Below are positions 1 through 7,870 of a stretch of 64,000 nucleotides of DNA, one piece after another. Source of the stretch: Blautia pseudococcoides (GTDB taxonomy: Bacteria > Bacillota > Clostridia > Lachnospirales > Lachnospiraceae); NCBI RefSeq assembly GCF_001689125.2, contig NZ_CP015405.2:649001-713000 (forward strand), read 5' to 3'. The first letter of the stretch is position 1. Each line of letters starts with the position of its first letter. The notes beneath the pieces are model-generated. The model made no database searches and was not told the DNA's origin. It saw only the letters and a list, made by a program, of their open reading frames with translations. A program made the position numbers and the translations under genes.

Positions 1-60
1 AAATATATTTATGATGCATTGGTCAGATATGAAGTTCAGCCATATAACGAAAATTAATAA

Positions 61-105
61 GAGGCATATCAGGTATCGTGAGAATACTTGGTATGCCTTA
101 TTTTT
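61..105 (+). terminator. Probable terminator of a gene left of the window
   Basis: An inverted repeat (AGGCATA at 62-68 pairing with TATGCCT at 92-98) is followed by a T-rich stretch on the plus strand. It would end transcription from a plus-strand gene lying before the window. The loop is long, so the call is tentative. Confidence 0.4.
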
Positions 106-146
106 ACATTTTTTGTTGAGAATGACTTTACAAAACAGCCAGTGGG

Positions 147-401
147 CTACTTATTGTAATCAAGCCCTTTAAATATGGTGTTGTAATCGGTGTGCAGGAT
201 TTCAGCTAAAGCGATCAATTCACTGATCCTGATATTGTATGTACCGGATTCCATTTGAGAGTAGATGCTCCGGGAAATAGAAAAGTTTCGTAGCTGAAGC
301 TGTGCGACAATTTGTTCCTGTGTCATATTTGCTTCATTTCTTAATTTTCTAAGGTTATCACCTATAGAGATATCATCGCTTTGCTTTAACTTTTGAGCCA
401 T
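147..401 (-). CDS. Xre-family helix-turn-helix regulator (84 aa)
   Basis: This is a small cytoplasmic DNA-binding protein of the Cro/CI (HTH_3) type. The helix-turn-helix lies at about residues 16-70: LRKLRNEANMTQEQIVAQL is followed by a recognition helix and the YSQMESGTYNI signature that usually ends this fold. There is no extra effector domain. It lies 28 bases downstream of a second Xre gene on the same strand, and the two probably form one transcript reading away from the operator cluster at 661-719. Pairs of small Xre repressors are common control modules of plasmids, prophages and conjugative elements, which fits the AT-rich accessory island here. Target genes are unknown. Confidence 0.8.
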   Translation of the reverse strand: MAQKLKQSDDISIGDNLRKLRNEANMTQEQIVAQLQLRNFSISRSIYSQMESGTYNIRISELIALAEILHTDYNTIFKGLDYNK

Positions 402-429
402 ATAATCCGTACCTTTCGTTTTGTTATTG

Positions 430-639
430 CTATGGAGTCTTTTTACTGGTTCGTCCTAAAAGATAATCCACAGAAACATCATAATAATCTGCCAGTTTAA
501 CAAACACTTCAATAGGAATATTGATTTTCCCTAATTCATATTTGGAATAAGTAGTCTGTTTGACATGTAAATAATCGGCAAGTTCTGTTTGTGTCTTATC
601 ATTGTCTTCGCGCAAATTACGGATATTTTCATAAACCAT
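430..639 (-). CDS. Xre-family helix-turn-helix repressor (69 aa)
   Basis: This is a compact HTH_3 protein. IRNLREDNDKTQTELADYL is followed by KQTTYSKYELGKINI and ends with the LADYYDVSVDYLLGRT tail typical of Xre repressors such as SinR/ImmR relatives. The start codon is preceded by AGGAGG (at about 648-653 on the reverse strand). It is the first gene of a two-gene minus-strand unit with the 84-aa Xre protein. The perfect palindromes in its own promoter region (661-719) suggest autoregulation and possible control of the divergent lipoprotein gene at 844. Family assignment is secure; regulatory targets are inferred from position only. Confidence 0.85.
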   Translation of the reverse strand: MVYENIRNLREDNDKTQTELADYLHVKQTTYSKYELGKINIPIEVFVKLADYYDVSVDYLLGRTSKKTP

Positions 640-660
640 GGTATAATCCTCCTAAGAATC

Positions 661-719
661 TTCTATATTATAGAAAAGTCTTGTCAGGACTATTTAAAAA
701 TAGTCATCATGCGACTATA
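661..719. promoter_or_regulatory. Cluster of palindromic operators upstream of the xre pair
   Basis: Three related sites lie between the divergent genes. TTCTATATTATAGAA (661-675) is a perfect palindrome. GACTATT (688-694) and AATAGTC (699-705) form a perfect 7-bp inverted repeat with a 4-base spacer. A further half site GACTATA is at 713-719. The ACTAT/ATAGT core is typical of Xre-type operators. Binding by the adjacent repressors is inferred. Confidence 0.6.
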
Positions 720-843
720 ATTATTTTGCAAATGAGATAATAAGCAATATACTACTCAAAACACTTTATGTGAGGAGTATGAAATTAAAATGAAAGTGAC
801 CTATTGCTGGTTGCTTTTTGTGTATTGTCCGAAAGGCAAGGGA

Positions 844-1146
844 ATGAAGAAGGGTGTTATATTTTTATTTGCATTTATGCTTGTGGGATGTTCGCCAAAT
901 CGTAACGAAAATAATTTGATAGAGGATAGGACTGTACTGGAGGAGCAGACCGAATTAGCTGTCAGTAATTTTTTGAATCGTAACCGGGATCATCTGGATT
1001 TTGATGTTTTCTGTATGTTAGAAGAGGATGGGATGACCATTGAAGTTATAGTGGATGATGTGTCATATACTTTTACCTGCAGTATGGCAGGAGACGTTAT
1101 TAGTGTAGCAAGGTCGGACGGGAACCGGTTTGATTTGAGGGGATAG
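844..1146 (+). CDS. Small lipoprotein of unknown function (100 aa)
   Basis: The most sensible start is the ATG at 844, because it begins a classical lipoprotein signal: MKKGVIF, a hydrophobic stretch, then the lipobox LVGC with the cysteine near residue 16. An in-frame ATG at 790 would add 18 residues in front, but GAGGAG at about 773-778 sits at usable spacing, so that start cannot be excluded. The mature part is short and acidic and shows no recognised domain. The protein would be anchored on the outer face of the cytoplasmic membrane. It is transcribed away from the xre pair and may be controlled by the same operators. Function unknown. Confidence 0.65.
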   Translation: MKKGVIFLFAFMLVGCSPNRNENNLIEDRTVLEEQTELAVSNFLNRNRDHLDFDVFCMLEEDGMTIEVIVDDVSYTFTCSMAGDVISVARSDGNRFDLRG

Positions 1147-1244
1147 TAGTGATACCTCAAGCAATATTAGGAATACTGTTAATTTATAATGTTAAATCAT
1201 AATGGTTTATTAAATTAATATATAAAAATTTTGGTATTAGTTAG

Positions 1245-2501
1245 ATGAATAATGATTTAAAGGAGTTTATTAGAGATAGCTTAGAAGATTTATGTGATGC
1301 TATAGATCAGGCACCAACAGGAGTGAAAGATTTTGATTGGCCCACTCGTAAGTCATTAATTTTAGATTTATCATCATATCTTATGTATTTGTCTGCATCG
1401 GACGGGAATATCGTATGGCAAGAGGCTGCTTATATTAGCGAATGTCTTGATACCACTCTAAGCGTAGAAGATATAATTTGTTTGATAAAAGAGAATAATC
1501 TATATAGTTCGGAGTTTGCATCAAGGGTACCATTAACTTTACAAATATTTGTGAAGGCGGACAACATGGCAATTGAAAACACGAATTTTTCTGTTTCAAA
1601 TATGCTTTATGAAACATACGGAGTCTTAGGAAAAGAATTTTTGGCTTGTGATGAGAATATAGCTAATGAAGAAATAGATGATATGTTAATTTATTTAAAT
1701 ATGTTGCGTAACTATATTGAAGAAAACTTATTGTATGCTATAGATATTAAGATGCCAGAAGAAATTGGACAAGAATATATAGTAGAGACGGGAATAGAAG
1801 ATGAGTTAGACACGGAAAACGAAGAAAATTTAGAAGATTTGTTATGCCAACTAGACTCTTTAGTTGGTCTTAATGCTGTTAAAAATGATGTTAAATCCCT
1901 TATTAATTTTATGCAAATTCAAAAAATAAGGGAAGAACGTGGTCTAAAACGAATACCTATGACTTTACATCTGGTCTTTTCTGGAAATCCAGGGACAGGA
2001 AAAACAACAGTGGCACGTTTGTTGTCAAAAATTTATCATAAATTAGGTGTTCTTTCAAAAGGACATTTAATAGAAACCGATAGATCTGGACTTGTTGGTG
2101 GATATGTAGGACAAACTGCCATAAAAGTTAATGAGGTTATTCAAAAAGCGTTAGGAGGTATTCTGTTTATAGATGAAGCATATTCTTTGACTGAGAACAA
2201 AGGCGAAAATGATTTTGGATTAGAAGCAGTTGATACACTACTAAAAGGAATGGAAGATAACAGAGATGATTTGATAGTAATAGTGGCAGGTTATCCTGAT
2301 TTAATGGATAACTTTTTGAACTCAAATCCGGGATTACGTTCAAGATTTAATAAATTTATAAAGTTTGATGACTACAGTCCTGCTGAATTATCTGCTATCT
2401 TTTGTAGTGTTTGTGACTCTGATTTGATAAGCTATTTGTTGGTCGGTAACGCTGTTGTTTTCATCAAGCTTTTTAACAAGATTACTGTAATTTTCTGCTA
2501 A
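1245..2501 (+). pseudogene. Truncated AAA+ ATPase (CbbX/SpoVK type)
   Basis: The first 190 residues are an acidic helical domain containing SASDGNIVWQEAAYI, reminiscent of TerB-like domains. A CbbX/SpoVK-type AAA+ domain follows, with Walker A GNPGTGKTT at about residue 247 and Walker B ILFIDEA near 304, then the RSRFNKFIKFDDYS segment. In this family the region after that segment continues into a C-terminal helical lid. Here homology stops near position 2412, and the last 30 codons are the antisense of the neighbouring minus-strand gene. The protein therefore lacks its lid domain and is probably non-functional. No good ribosome binding site is visible before the ATG. Such ATPases act as unfoldases or remodelling factors; the partner is unknown. 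Confidence 0.75.
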
Positions 2502-2636
2502 TAAACGAATGTTCTTATCCATTACATTTTCCTGATGTAATTTGATATCTGTAATTACATTTTGTATATACTCTTGTCCGTCTTTTAATGAGACGACTGT
2601 TTCGATGAGCATATTGAGCTTTTCATCAACTGTCAT
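2388..2636 (-). pseudogene. C-terminally truncated coiled-coil protein
   Basis: The start is well supported by GGGAGG a few bases upstream on the minus strand. The product begins MTVDEKLNMLIETVVSLKDG and is predicted to be a long helix. The middle part (QENVMDKNIRLLAENYSNL) resembles the IIENEVQRNIKIIAENHVDL segment of the heptad-repeat protein encoded at 25985-26638. Members of this family continue with another helix after the LAY-x-I-x-V motif; here that motif is followed by unrelated residues and a stop at the junction with the AAA gene (about 2405-2415). The gene is therefore probably truncated by the same rearrangement. Cellular role unknown. Confidence 0.6.
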
Positions 2637-2739
2637 GGTATCAACCTCCCTGTGAATGGTGTATATATTGTACCACGTCCAAAGCGTGAAGTCTATTAAA
2701 TTATCAAGGTACTTTGTATGTTGTTTATATGATTATTAT

Positions 2740-2847
2740 ACACCAACACTTGTGCAAAAAAACAATTGACGATATACACAAATATTAGTGATTTAAAACA
2801 CAAATGTTAGTGCATAAAGCCTATAGACAAAACACTAATGTTGGTGT
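2740..2847. repeat. Four copies of a 16-bp palindromic site ACACNAANNTTNGTGY
   Basis: Copies lie at 2740-2755, 2776-2791, 2798-2813 and 2832-2847. Each matches an inverted repeat ACACNAA-NN-TTNGTGT with few mismatches; the copy at 2832 is ACACTAATGTTGGTGT. Start-to-start spacings are 36, 22 and 34 bases. They lie in the non-coding stretch upstream of the small-gene operon beginning at 2991. They could be operators of a repressor or iteron-like initiation or partition sites. No protein in the window can be assigned to them. Confidence 0.7.
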
Positions 2848-2990
2848 ATTGCATAGACATAAACAAAACAACAGCAACCGAGAAAGCCGAAAGCACTCAA
2901 TACTCTAAGCAATATACCTGTGAGGTACATTCCAATAGCCAGGAAGATTCTTAGAGGGTTGCTGAATAACAAAATATGGAGGTATTCAAT

Positions 2991-3287
2991 ATGTGTAAAA
3001 CAATGAATGAATTAGAAAAAGTTATAGCGGATTACAGAGCAATGAAAACTTTATTAACAGAGACAGAAGCAGAAGTCAAAGACTTGGAACGTGAGATTCT
3101 TTCTTATATGGATACAAATGAGAAGCTGACAGAAACAGGTAAAGATTTTTCTATTAAAGTAACAACCTGTGAACGGCGAACAATTGATGCTAAAAGATCA
3201 GAAGCTGATTTGGGAAGTCTTTCAGAATATCAGAGAGTTTCACAGTTAGAAGATTGTATGTACACTGAGAGGTTGCAACCTCTATAA
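2991..3287 (+). CDS. Hypothetical helical protein, plasmid/phage type (98 aa)
   Basis: The start at 2991 is chosen because GGAGG (2977-2981) lies at ideal distance; an upstream in-frame ATG at 2976 overlaps that ribosome binding site. The protein is mostly charged helix: MNELEKVIADYRAMKTLL, then TEAEVKDLEREILSYM, then a short beta-type segment and RSEADLGSLSEYQR. This layout is seen in small proteins of clostridial plasmids and phages, some resembling the Gp157/Siphovirus family. No catalytic motif is visible. It is the first gene after the palindrome array and is followed by several small co-directional genes, so it is probably part of their transcript. Confidence 0.65.
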   Translation: MCKTMNELEKVIADYRAMKTLLTETEAEVKDLEREILSYMDTNEKLTETGKDFSIKVTTCERRTIDAKRSEADLGSLSEYQRVSQLEDCMYTERLQPL

Positions 3288-3375
3288 ATAGGGCTTTAAG
3301 TTGCAAGCGTTCCCGCTGGAAACAGTGGGAGATAGCCATAAGGCAAACAATATTGTTTGAAGGGAGGATTTGATT

Positions 3376-3537
3376 ATGACATTCAAAGTTATAGTAACAT
3401 ACCAGATACATGATGGAACGATTATGAAAAAGGAAATGACAGGCGTTGAAAAAGTTGAACGCACTTTTGAGAAAATTTCTTGTGACAACATTGAAGTTGT
3501 AAGAGTATACGAGCATGGGTCGCAGGTTCAATCTTAA
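3376..3537 (+). CDS. Small hypothetical protein (53 aa)
   Basis: An ATG at 3376 is preceded by GGGAGGA (3362-3368) at good spacing and opens a 53-codon frame ending in TAA at 3535. The product begins MTFKVIVTYQIHDGTIM, has alternating beta-type hydrophobic residues and contains FEKISCDNIEVVRVY. No family is recognised. It resembles the next gene in size and style, so these may be diverged copies in a run of small genes typical of mobile elements. Confidence 0.55.
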   Translation: MTFKVIVTYQIHDGTIMKKEMTGVEKVERTFEKISCDNIEVVRVYEHGSQVQS

Positions 3538-3632
3538 ATATCAATATGATAATAGAAAAATAATTTTTAGTATGAAATCTCACATTCGGGACGGAATGCT
3601 GGAGAAATAGACATTCTAGGGAGGAAAAAAGG

Positions 3633-3803
3633 ATGAATGAAATCAAAGTATTCACGAGGACAAATGACGGTAGGATATCAAAAGTGATTGAATACAGTTC
3701 AGGAGCAAGAGTTGAGATTCCAATAAATAGAGATGGTACAGTCAAATGGTATGAAGACAGATTAAAAAAGGGGGTTGCACAGGATGAAAAAATACATAGT
3801 TGA
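3633..3803 (+). CDS. Small hypothetical protein (56 aa)
   Basis: The frame starts MNEIKVFTRTNDGRISKVIE and is preceded by GGGAGG at about 3619-3624. It ends in TGA at 3801-3803 and overlaps the next small gene, which starts at 3784 in another frame. This suggests translational coupling. The sequence is rich in beta-type residues with no known motif. Function unknown; the arrangement (short genes with strong ribosome binding sites) is the main support. Confidence 0.55.
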   Translation: MNEIKVFTRTNDGRISKVIEYSSGARVEIPINRDGTVKWYEDRLKKGVAQDEKIHS

Positions 3804-3912
3804 GTATATGGAAAATGGCAATAGGTATGATATGAAAGTATTTACTGATTTCACAATTGCAATGGCATTTTACAACCGTATTCGTAGGAGAGAGTGGGCA
3901 AGGCTTTCATAA
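3784..3912 (+). CDS. Small hypothetical protein (42 aa)
   Basis: The 42-codon frame starts MKKYIVEYMENGNRYDMK and ends RRREWARLS. A purine-rich AAAAAGGGGG at about 3764-3773 precedes the ATG, and the first codons overlap the end of the upstream gene. No domain is recognisable. It is the last member of the 2991-3912 run of small plus-strand genes. Confidence 0.5.
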   Translation: MKKYIVEYMENGNRYDMKVFTDFTIAMAFYNRIRRREWARLS

Positions 3913-4036
3913 CTGTCATGACTTTCACTTCTACAATGATTAGGCTGAATGGTTTTACTGGCGGTTCGATTCCGCCAGGGGCCTTTGACAATATGTTGTT
4001 AAAACAATCAAATAAATTAAACGGAGGTAAATAAGA

Positions 4037-4462
4037 ATGAGAAAAACAATTAATGCAATCGGTACAGTGGATTCAAGAAAAGTGAGTGTTGATTTTGCAG
4101 GGCAGATTGAAATGCATATGCCATTTGAAGAAATCGGTGCTAAAGCAGATGCAATCATTGAAGAATGCATGGAGCAGTATAAGAAATGTTATCCGGAAAT
4201 CAATACGGAAAGTGACGTCTTTTGGGACTTCAGACTGGTATATACAGTAGGGATAGATAATCCTGAATATACAGAGTTTATGATTGATATTTACATATGG
4301 CAAAAGACTAACAAGGCAGCAGGAGAGGATACATGCGAATATTATGGGGATATCCCTTTGGGATTAGATGAATTGGATAAAGAAAAGGTTAGGCAGATGA
4401 TTGCAGATAAAATGAAAGAAATATTCTTTATGCCCGTAGGTGGAGCCAGAGCAACAGCATAA
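4037..4462 (+). CDS. Hypothetical protein (141 aa)
   Basis: The gene begins at 4037 after an ACGGAGG site (about 4021-4027). The product is soluble and acidic. Features include VSVDFAGQIEMHMPFEEIGAK and a helix with EECMEQYKKCYP, then WDFRLVYTVGIDNPEYTEF, and finally helical residues EKVRQMIADKMKEIFF. No catalytic signature or membrane segment is visible. It is spaced normally from the following gene, suggesting co-transcription with other plasmid-type small genes. I do not recognise the family. Confidence 0.65.
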   Translation: MRKTINAIGTVDSRKVSVDFAGQIEMHMPFEEIGAKADAIIEECMEQYKKCYPEINTESDVFWDFRLVYTVGIDNPEYTEFMIDIYIWQKTNKAAGEDTCEYYGDIPLGLDELDKEKVRQMIADKMKEIFFMPVGGARATA

Positions 4463-4566
4463 GGATTAAGGTAGTTAATCTGATAAAAAATGAATGGAGG
4501 TATATATTATGATGAAGTGGAAAGCAAGGAGAGACAACGAATATCGGTGTTTTAGAATTAGGGAAT

Positions 4567-4944
4567 GTGACTTTTAACGAGGATTTTTTAGAAGTATCCA
4601 TTGATATCTTTGATATGTCTGAAGAATTAAAAAGAGAAGTATACAAGGCTATTGAGATACAGAAGGTCAATGACATAAAAGAACGGGATGAATGGTATGC
4701 AAAGAATCCTGACTTAAAAAAGTATGAAAGAGTATGGAGTGTTAAAACAGTAATTATTGACTTTACATATTTAAGCATCGTATTAGAAACGGGACAACCA
4801 ACAAAGTATGTTATTGAAGTGGGATTTCATGACGCAGACAATGATTTAATTGAATCGGCAGCTAGTGTTACGGTTGACTTGTCGGAATATACCAACGAAT
4901 TAAAGAAAGCAATCGTAAAAGTGATGGTTGACAAATTCTTTTAG
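4567..4944 (+). CDS. Hypothetical protein, possibly frameshifted at its 5' end (125 aa)
   Basis: The open frame with protein-like sequence (VTFNEDFLEVSIDIFDMSEELKR and onward) can start at a GTG at 4567, but no ribosome binding site precedes that codon. A strong GGAGG (about 4497-4501) instead serves ATGs at 4509 and 4512, whose frame closes after about 20 codons. The longer frame continues upstream of 4567 with plausible residues (TTNIGVLELGN). This pattern suggests a single-base frameshift between about 4512 and 4530. The C-terminal half contains beta strands and a final helix ELKKAIVKVMVDKFF. Function unknown. Confidence 0.55.
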   Translation: MTFNEDFLEVSIDIFDMSEELKREVYKAIEIQKVNDIKERDEWYAKNPDLKKYERVWSVKTVIIDFTYLSIVLETGQPTKYVIEVGFHDADNDLIESAASVTVDLSEYTNELKKAIVKVMVDKFF

Positions 4945-5049
4945 TGTACAGGCTGAGGGATTGTCTTCATTAGGCAATCTCTCTCTAAAAGGAAAATATA
5001 GAGGCTATTTGTCGAGTGAAATATTGAGGAAGAAAAAGAGGTGCGAACT

Positions 5050-5571
5050 ATGGCTTTAGTAATCACGAATGGAACGTATTATTTAAAGACTAATAGAAAT
5101 GGTGGAATCGAAAAGACTTCAACTGTTGAGGATGCTCAAGAGTTTTATAATGTGAATGTTGCTACACATAAGATGATGAAAGCGCCACGGAAAACAAGGG
5201 GATATTATATCTTGGATACTGATGGAAATGAGCAACCATCAAGCGGGAAAAAGAGAGGTCGGAAAAAGTATTCAGAAGATGTAAGAAGAATGATTTATGA
5301 TAAGGCAGAGGGCAGGTGTCAATTATGCGGGCGGAAAATAACCTATGAGGAGCTTACGCTGGATCACATAGTACCCCTTGCTATGAATGGAATGGATTGT
5401 GTGAGCAATTTACAAGCGACTGATGCAGCTTGTAATAGTTTTAAGGGTTGTATACTTCCTGAGAAATTTATGGATAGGATTACGGAAATATTCATGTATC
5501 AGATGGATAAAAGGTATTCAGATAAGATTAGCTGGAAAATGGCACGGAACCTGCTAATGGAAATTCTGTAG
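5050..5571 (+). CDS. HNH endonuclease domain protein (173 aa)
   Basis: The start at 5050 is preferred because AGAGG (about 5037-5041) is well placed; an upstream in-frame GTG exists at 5041. The C-terminal half carries an HNH fold. CQLCGRKI gives the first zinc-binding cysteine pair, LDHIVPLAMNG supplies the catalytic histidine, and the segment from SNLQATDAACNSFKG supplies the asparagine and a further cysteine. The first 70 residues are a separate segment of unknown role, followed by a basic linker (GKKRGRKK) that may contact DNA. Standalone HNH proteins of this size are frequent on plasmids and phages as homing-type or processing nucleases. The true substrate is unknown. Confidence 0.75.
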   Translation: MALVITNGTYYLKTNRNGGIEKTSTVEDAQEFYNVNVATHKMMKAPRKTRGYYILDTDGNEQPSSGKKRGRKKYSEDVRRMIYDKAEGRCQLCGRKITYEELTLDHIVPLAMNGMDCVSNLQATDAACNSFKGCILPEKFMDRITEIFMYQMDKRYSDKISWKMARNLLMEIL

Positions 5572-5606
5572 TCTATAGGGGATATCCTTATATAAGAGAT
5601 AATAAT

Positions 5607-5640
5607 TCGGCACTGGTGGAAAAATCTGCTGGTGCCGATT
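5607..5640 (+). terminator. Hairpin after the HNH gene
   Basis: TCGGCAC (5607-5613) pairs perfectly with GTGCCGA (5632-5638) with an 18-base loop. It lies shortly after the HNH stop codon. The T run is weak, so it may be a terminator or only an mRNA end structure. Confidence 0.45.
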
Positions 5641-5667
5641 GTATAAAGTGGAAGGGGATGGTATAAT
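5639..5667 (+). promoter_or_regulatory. Probable sigma-A promoter for the HTH gene at 5706
   Basis: TTGTAT (5639-5644) and TATAAT (5662-5667) are separated by 17 bases, 39 bases before the start codon at 5706. The -10 box is a consensus match and the spacing is optimal. Confidence 0.6.
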
Positions 5668-5705
5668 ATTAGTGTAAAACTATTGAGAAAGTATGAGGTA
5701 TATTT

Positions 5706-6068
5706 ATGATATATTATGGTAGATTATTTGAATTGATGAAATTACAGGGGAAAAATACAACCCATATAAGAGAAGAAAAAATAATCGGTCAGGAGACTTT
5801 ACGAAAATTAAAACTTGGAACAGGAATAATAGAAATATACGACTATAAGAATCCTAAAACCGGAATCGTAGAAAAAAAGCAAAGGGAAATTTCAGTAGAT
5901 ACCAAATCCATAGAATCTCTGTGCACATGGCTCAATTGTCAGCCAAATGAGATTATGGAAGTGATTCCAAATACATGGAAAAATGCTGATAGGTTATGTG
6001 AAGTATTAAAGTGTAGCAGTGAAGAGTTGCCGTCAAGGGTTTCAATGGAAAGTAAAGAGGATGAGTGA
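5706..6068 (+). CDS. Xre-type regulator (HTH_26-like, 120 aa)
   Basis: The protein begins MIYYGRLFELMKLQGKNTTHIREEKIIGQETLRKLK, the start of an HTH_26-type domain in which the first helix is followed by the recognition helix. A basic insertion (YKNPKTGIVEKKQREI) then separates it from SIESLCTWLNCQPNEIMEVIP, the usual C-terminal signature of that domain. After this comes NADRLCEVLKCSSEELP, which looks like a partial second copy of the same signature. It is probably a cytoplasmic DNA-binding regulator driven by the promoter at 5639-5667. It may control the AT-rich genes that follow at 6134, but this is inference from order only. Confidence 0.65.
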   Translation: MIYYGRLFELMKLQGKNTTHIREEKIIGQETLRKLKLGTGIIEIYDYKNPKTGIVEKKQREISVDTKSIESLCTWLNCQPNEIMEVIPNTWKNADRLCEVLKCSSEELPSRVSMESKEDE

Positions 6069-6133
6069 TGTGTGAGAAATGATGAATAGTATAGCACCAT
6101 ATTAGGTCACAAGCTAAAGATGGAGAACTTAAA

Positions 6134-7081
6134 ATGGAAATTTTAATCATTAAAAGTGATAGGAATAATTTTGAAAGATATTTTATTGGAAAAATGAAAA
6201 AAAGCCATGTTTGTGTTCAAGGTGCGTATAAAATTCATACTAACATAGGATATAAATTAATTAATGGTTTTATAAAAAAATTTAATAATTTTGATATATC
6301 CTTTCTATTCGGTAAATGGATAAAGAATCTAAAAAAATATGATATAATAATAATATTTGATAAGATATTTGAAATTGATATTAAAAGCCTTAGAATTATT
6401 GATTACATATGTGAAAATAAAAAAAATGATTGTAAAGTTATTTTATGGTATTGGAATATAATTATGAAACCACTAGATGAAACTTTAAAAGATAAGGTGG
6501 ATATCTTTAGTTTTGATTTAAGAGATTGCATTAAATATAAAATATTCTATAATAATCAATTCTATTTTTTGACAAATTCTAATTTTGAAAATAAAATAAT
6601 CTTATATGATTTGTTTTTTATTGGTAAAAATAAACAACGAATAAAAGAAATAGAATTTATAGATGAAAAGTTTATAAAAATGGGTTTGCGCACATATATA
6701 AAACTTTTAAGAGATCATAAAGATGAGTATATACTAGAAAAGTTTCATATAAAGAGTAAAGCCAAATATAAAACAATATTGAAGTTAGTATCACAATCAT
6801 TTTGCATATTGGAAATATTACAAGAAAATCAATATGGTATGTCACTTAGGAGTTTAGAGGCTCTATTCTGCAAGAAAAAATTAATAACTAACAATAAAAG
6901 TATTATTAATGAAGATTTTTATAACCGAAACAATATTTTTATTATAGGCATTGATTCATGGAATAATTTAAAATGTTTTTTAGATAGTCCTTTGGTGGAA
7001 ATTTCTAATGACATAGTAAAAAAGTATTCTTACGAGAATTGGCTTCAATATTTTATTGATTGGGGAATAAATAATGAATAG
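6134..7081 (+). CDS. AT-rich protein resembling polysaccharide-locus glycosyltransferase-like proteins (315 aa)
   Basis: Codon use is extremely AT-rich (runs of Ile, Asn, Lys) compared with its neighbours, suggesting recent transfer. The N-terminal half has alternating beta and alpha segments (IDYICENKKNDCKVILWYW), as in a Rossmann-type half. The segment CILEILQENQYGMSLRSLEALFCKKKLITNN followed by NIFIIG (residues about 230-285) resembles the nucleotide-sugar-side motif of hypothetical glycosyltransferase-like proteins from capsule gene clusters. There is no signal peptide. It overlaps the next gene by 8 bases, so the two are translationally coupled. An orphan capsule-type protein outside a capsule cluster is unusual. 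The assignment is from memory of family patterns and is tentative. Confidence 0.5.
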   Translation: MEILIIKSDRNNFERYFIGKMKKSHVCVQGAYKIHTNIGYKLINGFIKKFNNFDISFLFGKWIKNLKKYDIIIIFDKIFEIDIKSLRIIDYICENKKNDCKVILWYWNIIMKPLDETLKDKVDIFSFDLRDCIKYKIFYNNQFYFLTNSNFENKIILYDLFFIGKNKQRIKEIEFIDEKFIKMGLRTYIKLLRDHKDEYILEKFHIKSKAKYKTILKLVSQSFCILEILQENQYGMSLRSLEALFCKKKLITNNKSIINEDFYNRNNIFIIGIDSWNNLKCFLDSPLVEISNDIVKKYSYENWLQYFIDWGINNE

Positions 7082-7832
7082 TTTAGAGGCTTTTAATACA
7101 ATAATTTTAGTAATCTCATTCTCTGTAAATGTAATGACATTAACTTGCTTCGTTTTTAACGTTTTTGATTATCTGAATAAAAGAAGATGTCTTAATAAAA
7201 TTCTTGGGATGAAAAAAGGTAAAGTATGGACAACTATATCTATATTCAAAAGATATTTAAAAGAAGACTATATGTATCAACTTATAACGTATGATGATTT
7301 TAAGGCGTATTGCCAACTAAATGATTTATGTAGTATGTTGAAACTTCACTTAATACCGAGTATGGAGCAAATAGATTTGAAAAATGAGATACATTTCGGA
7401 GGTCCAATTACTAATGTGAGAGTTGATAATTATTTAGGAGAGTATTTTCCAAAATTTCAATATTTTACTAAACCAGGTGGAGGAACACCTAAAAATATTT
7501 ATAATCAAAGGAGTAGTATAAAAACACATAATGATGATAGGGCTTATCGAATTGGTAATATATATCTAAATATTGATCATGGTATGGATTATATATTCCT
7601 CATAAAATTGATTATATCTCCATCTAATATAAAAATGAAAAAGACTATTCATTTAATGTTTGCAGCTCATAGTACAGGATCAAGTAAAATAATAGAATGT
7701 CTAAAAGTACATAGTAAAGAAATATATAAAAAAGTTAAAAAAAATAGGTATTTTTTAGTAATACCTATAAATAGAGAACATAATACTCTGGAATTTGATA
7801 AGATGTTAGATTGTACATTAGAAATGTTTTAG
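7074..7832 (+). CDS. Membrane-anchored protein of unknown function (252 aa)
   Basis: The start codon overlaps the end of the previous gene (ATGAATAG), showing tight coupling. One hydrophobic helix at about residues 8-32 (TIILVISFSVNVMTL) anchors the protein. The rest is cytoplasmic and contains HFGGPITNVRVDNYL (about 102-116) and IHLMFAAHSTGSSKIIECL (about 195-213). These are spaced like two nucleotide-facing loops of a Rossmann or SLOG-like sensor fold seen in some membrane-associated bacterial conflict proteins. The codon use is as AT-rich as the upstream gene. The two genes look like one transferred unit. I cannot assign a function; the fold suggestion is inference. Confidence 0.55.
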   Translation: MNSLEAFNTIILVISFSVNVMTLTCFVFNVFDYLNKRRCLNKILGMKKGKVWTTISIFKRYLKEDYMYQLITYDDFKAYCQLNDLCSMLKLHLIPSMEQIDLKNEIHFGGPITNVRVDNYLGEYFPKFQYFTKPGGGTPKNIYNQRSSIKTHNDDRAYRIGNIYLNIDHGMDYIFLIKLIISPSNIKMKKTIHLMFAAHSTGSSKIIECLKVHSKEIYKKVKKNRYFLVIPINREHNTLEFDKMLDCTLEMF

Positions 7833-7870
7833 CATCTTATTGCAAAGGAGTAAAATATAATATAAAAGTA

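Noticed and set aside
147..639. Two adjacent small HTH genes as a toxin-antitoxin pair
   Set aside because: Both products are plain Xre DNA-binding proteins with no toxin fold; a repressor pair is the better reading.
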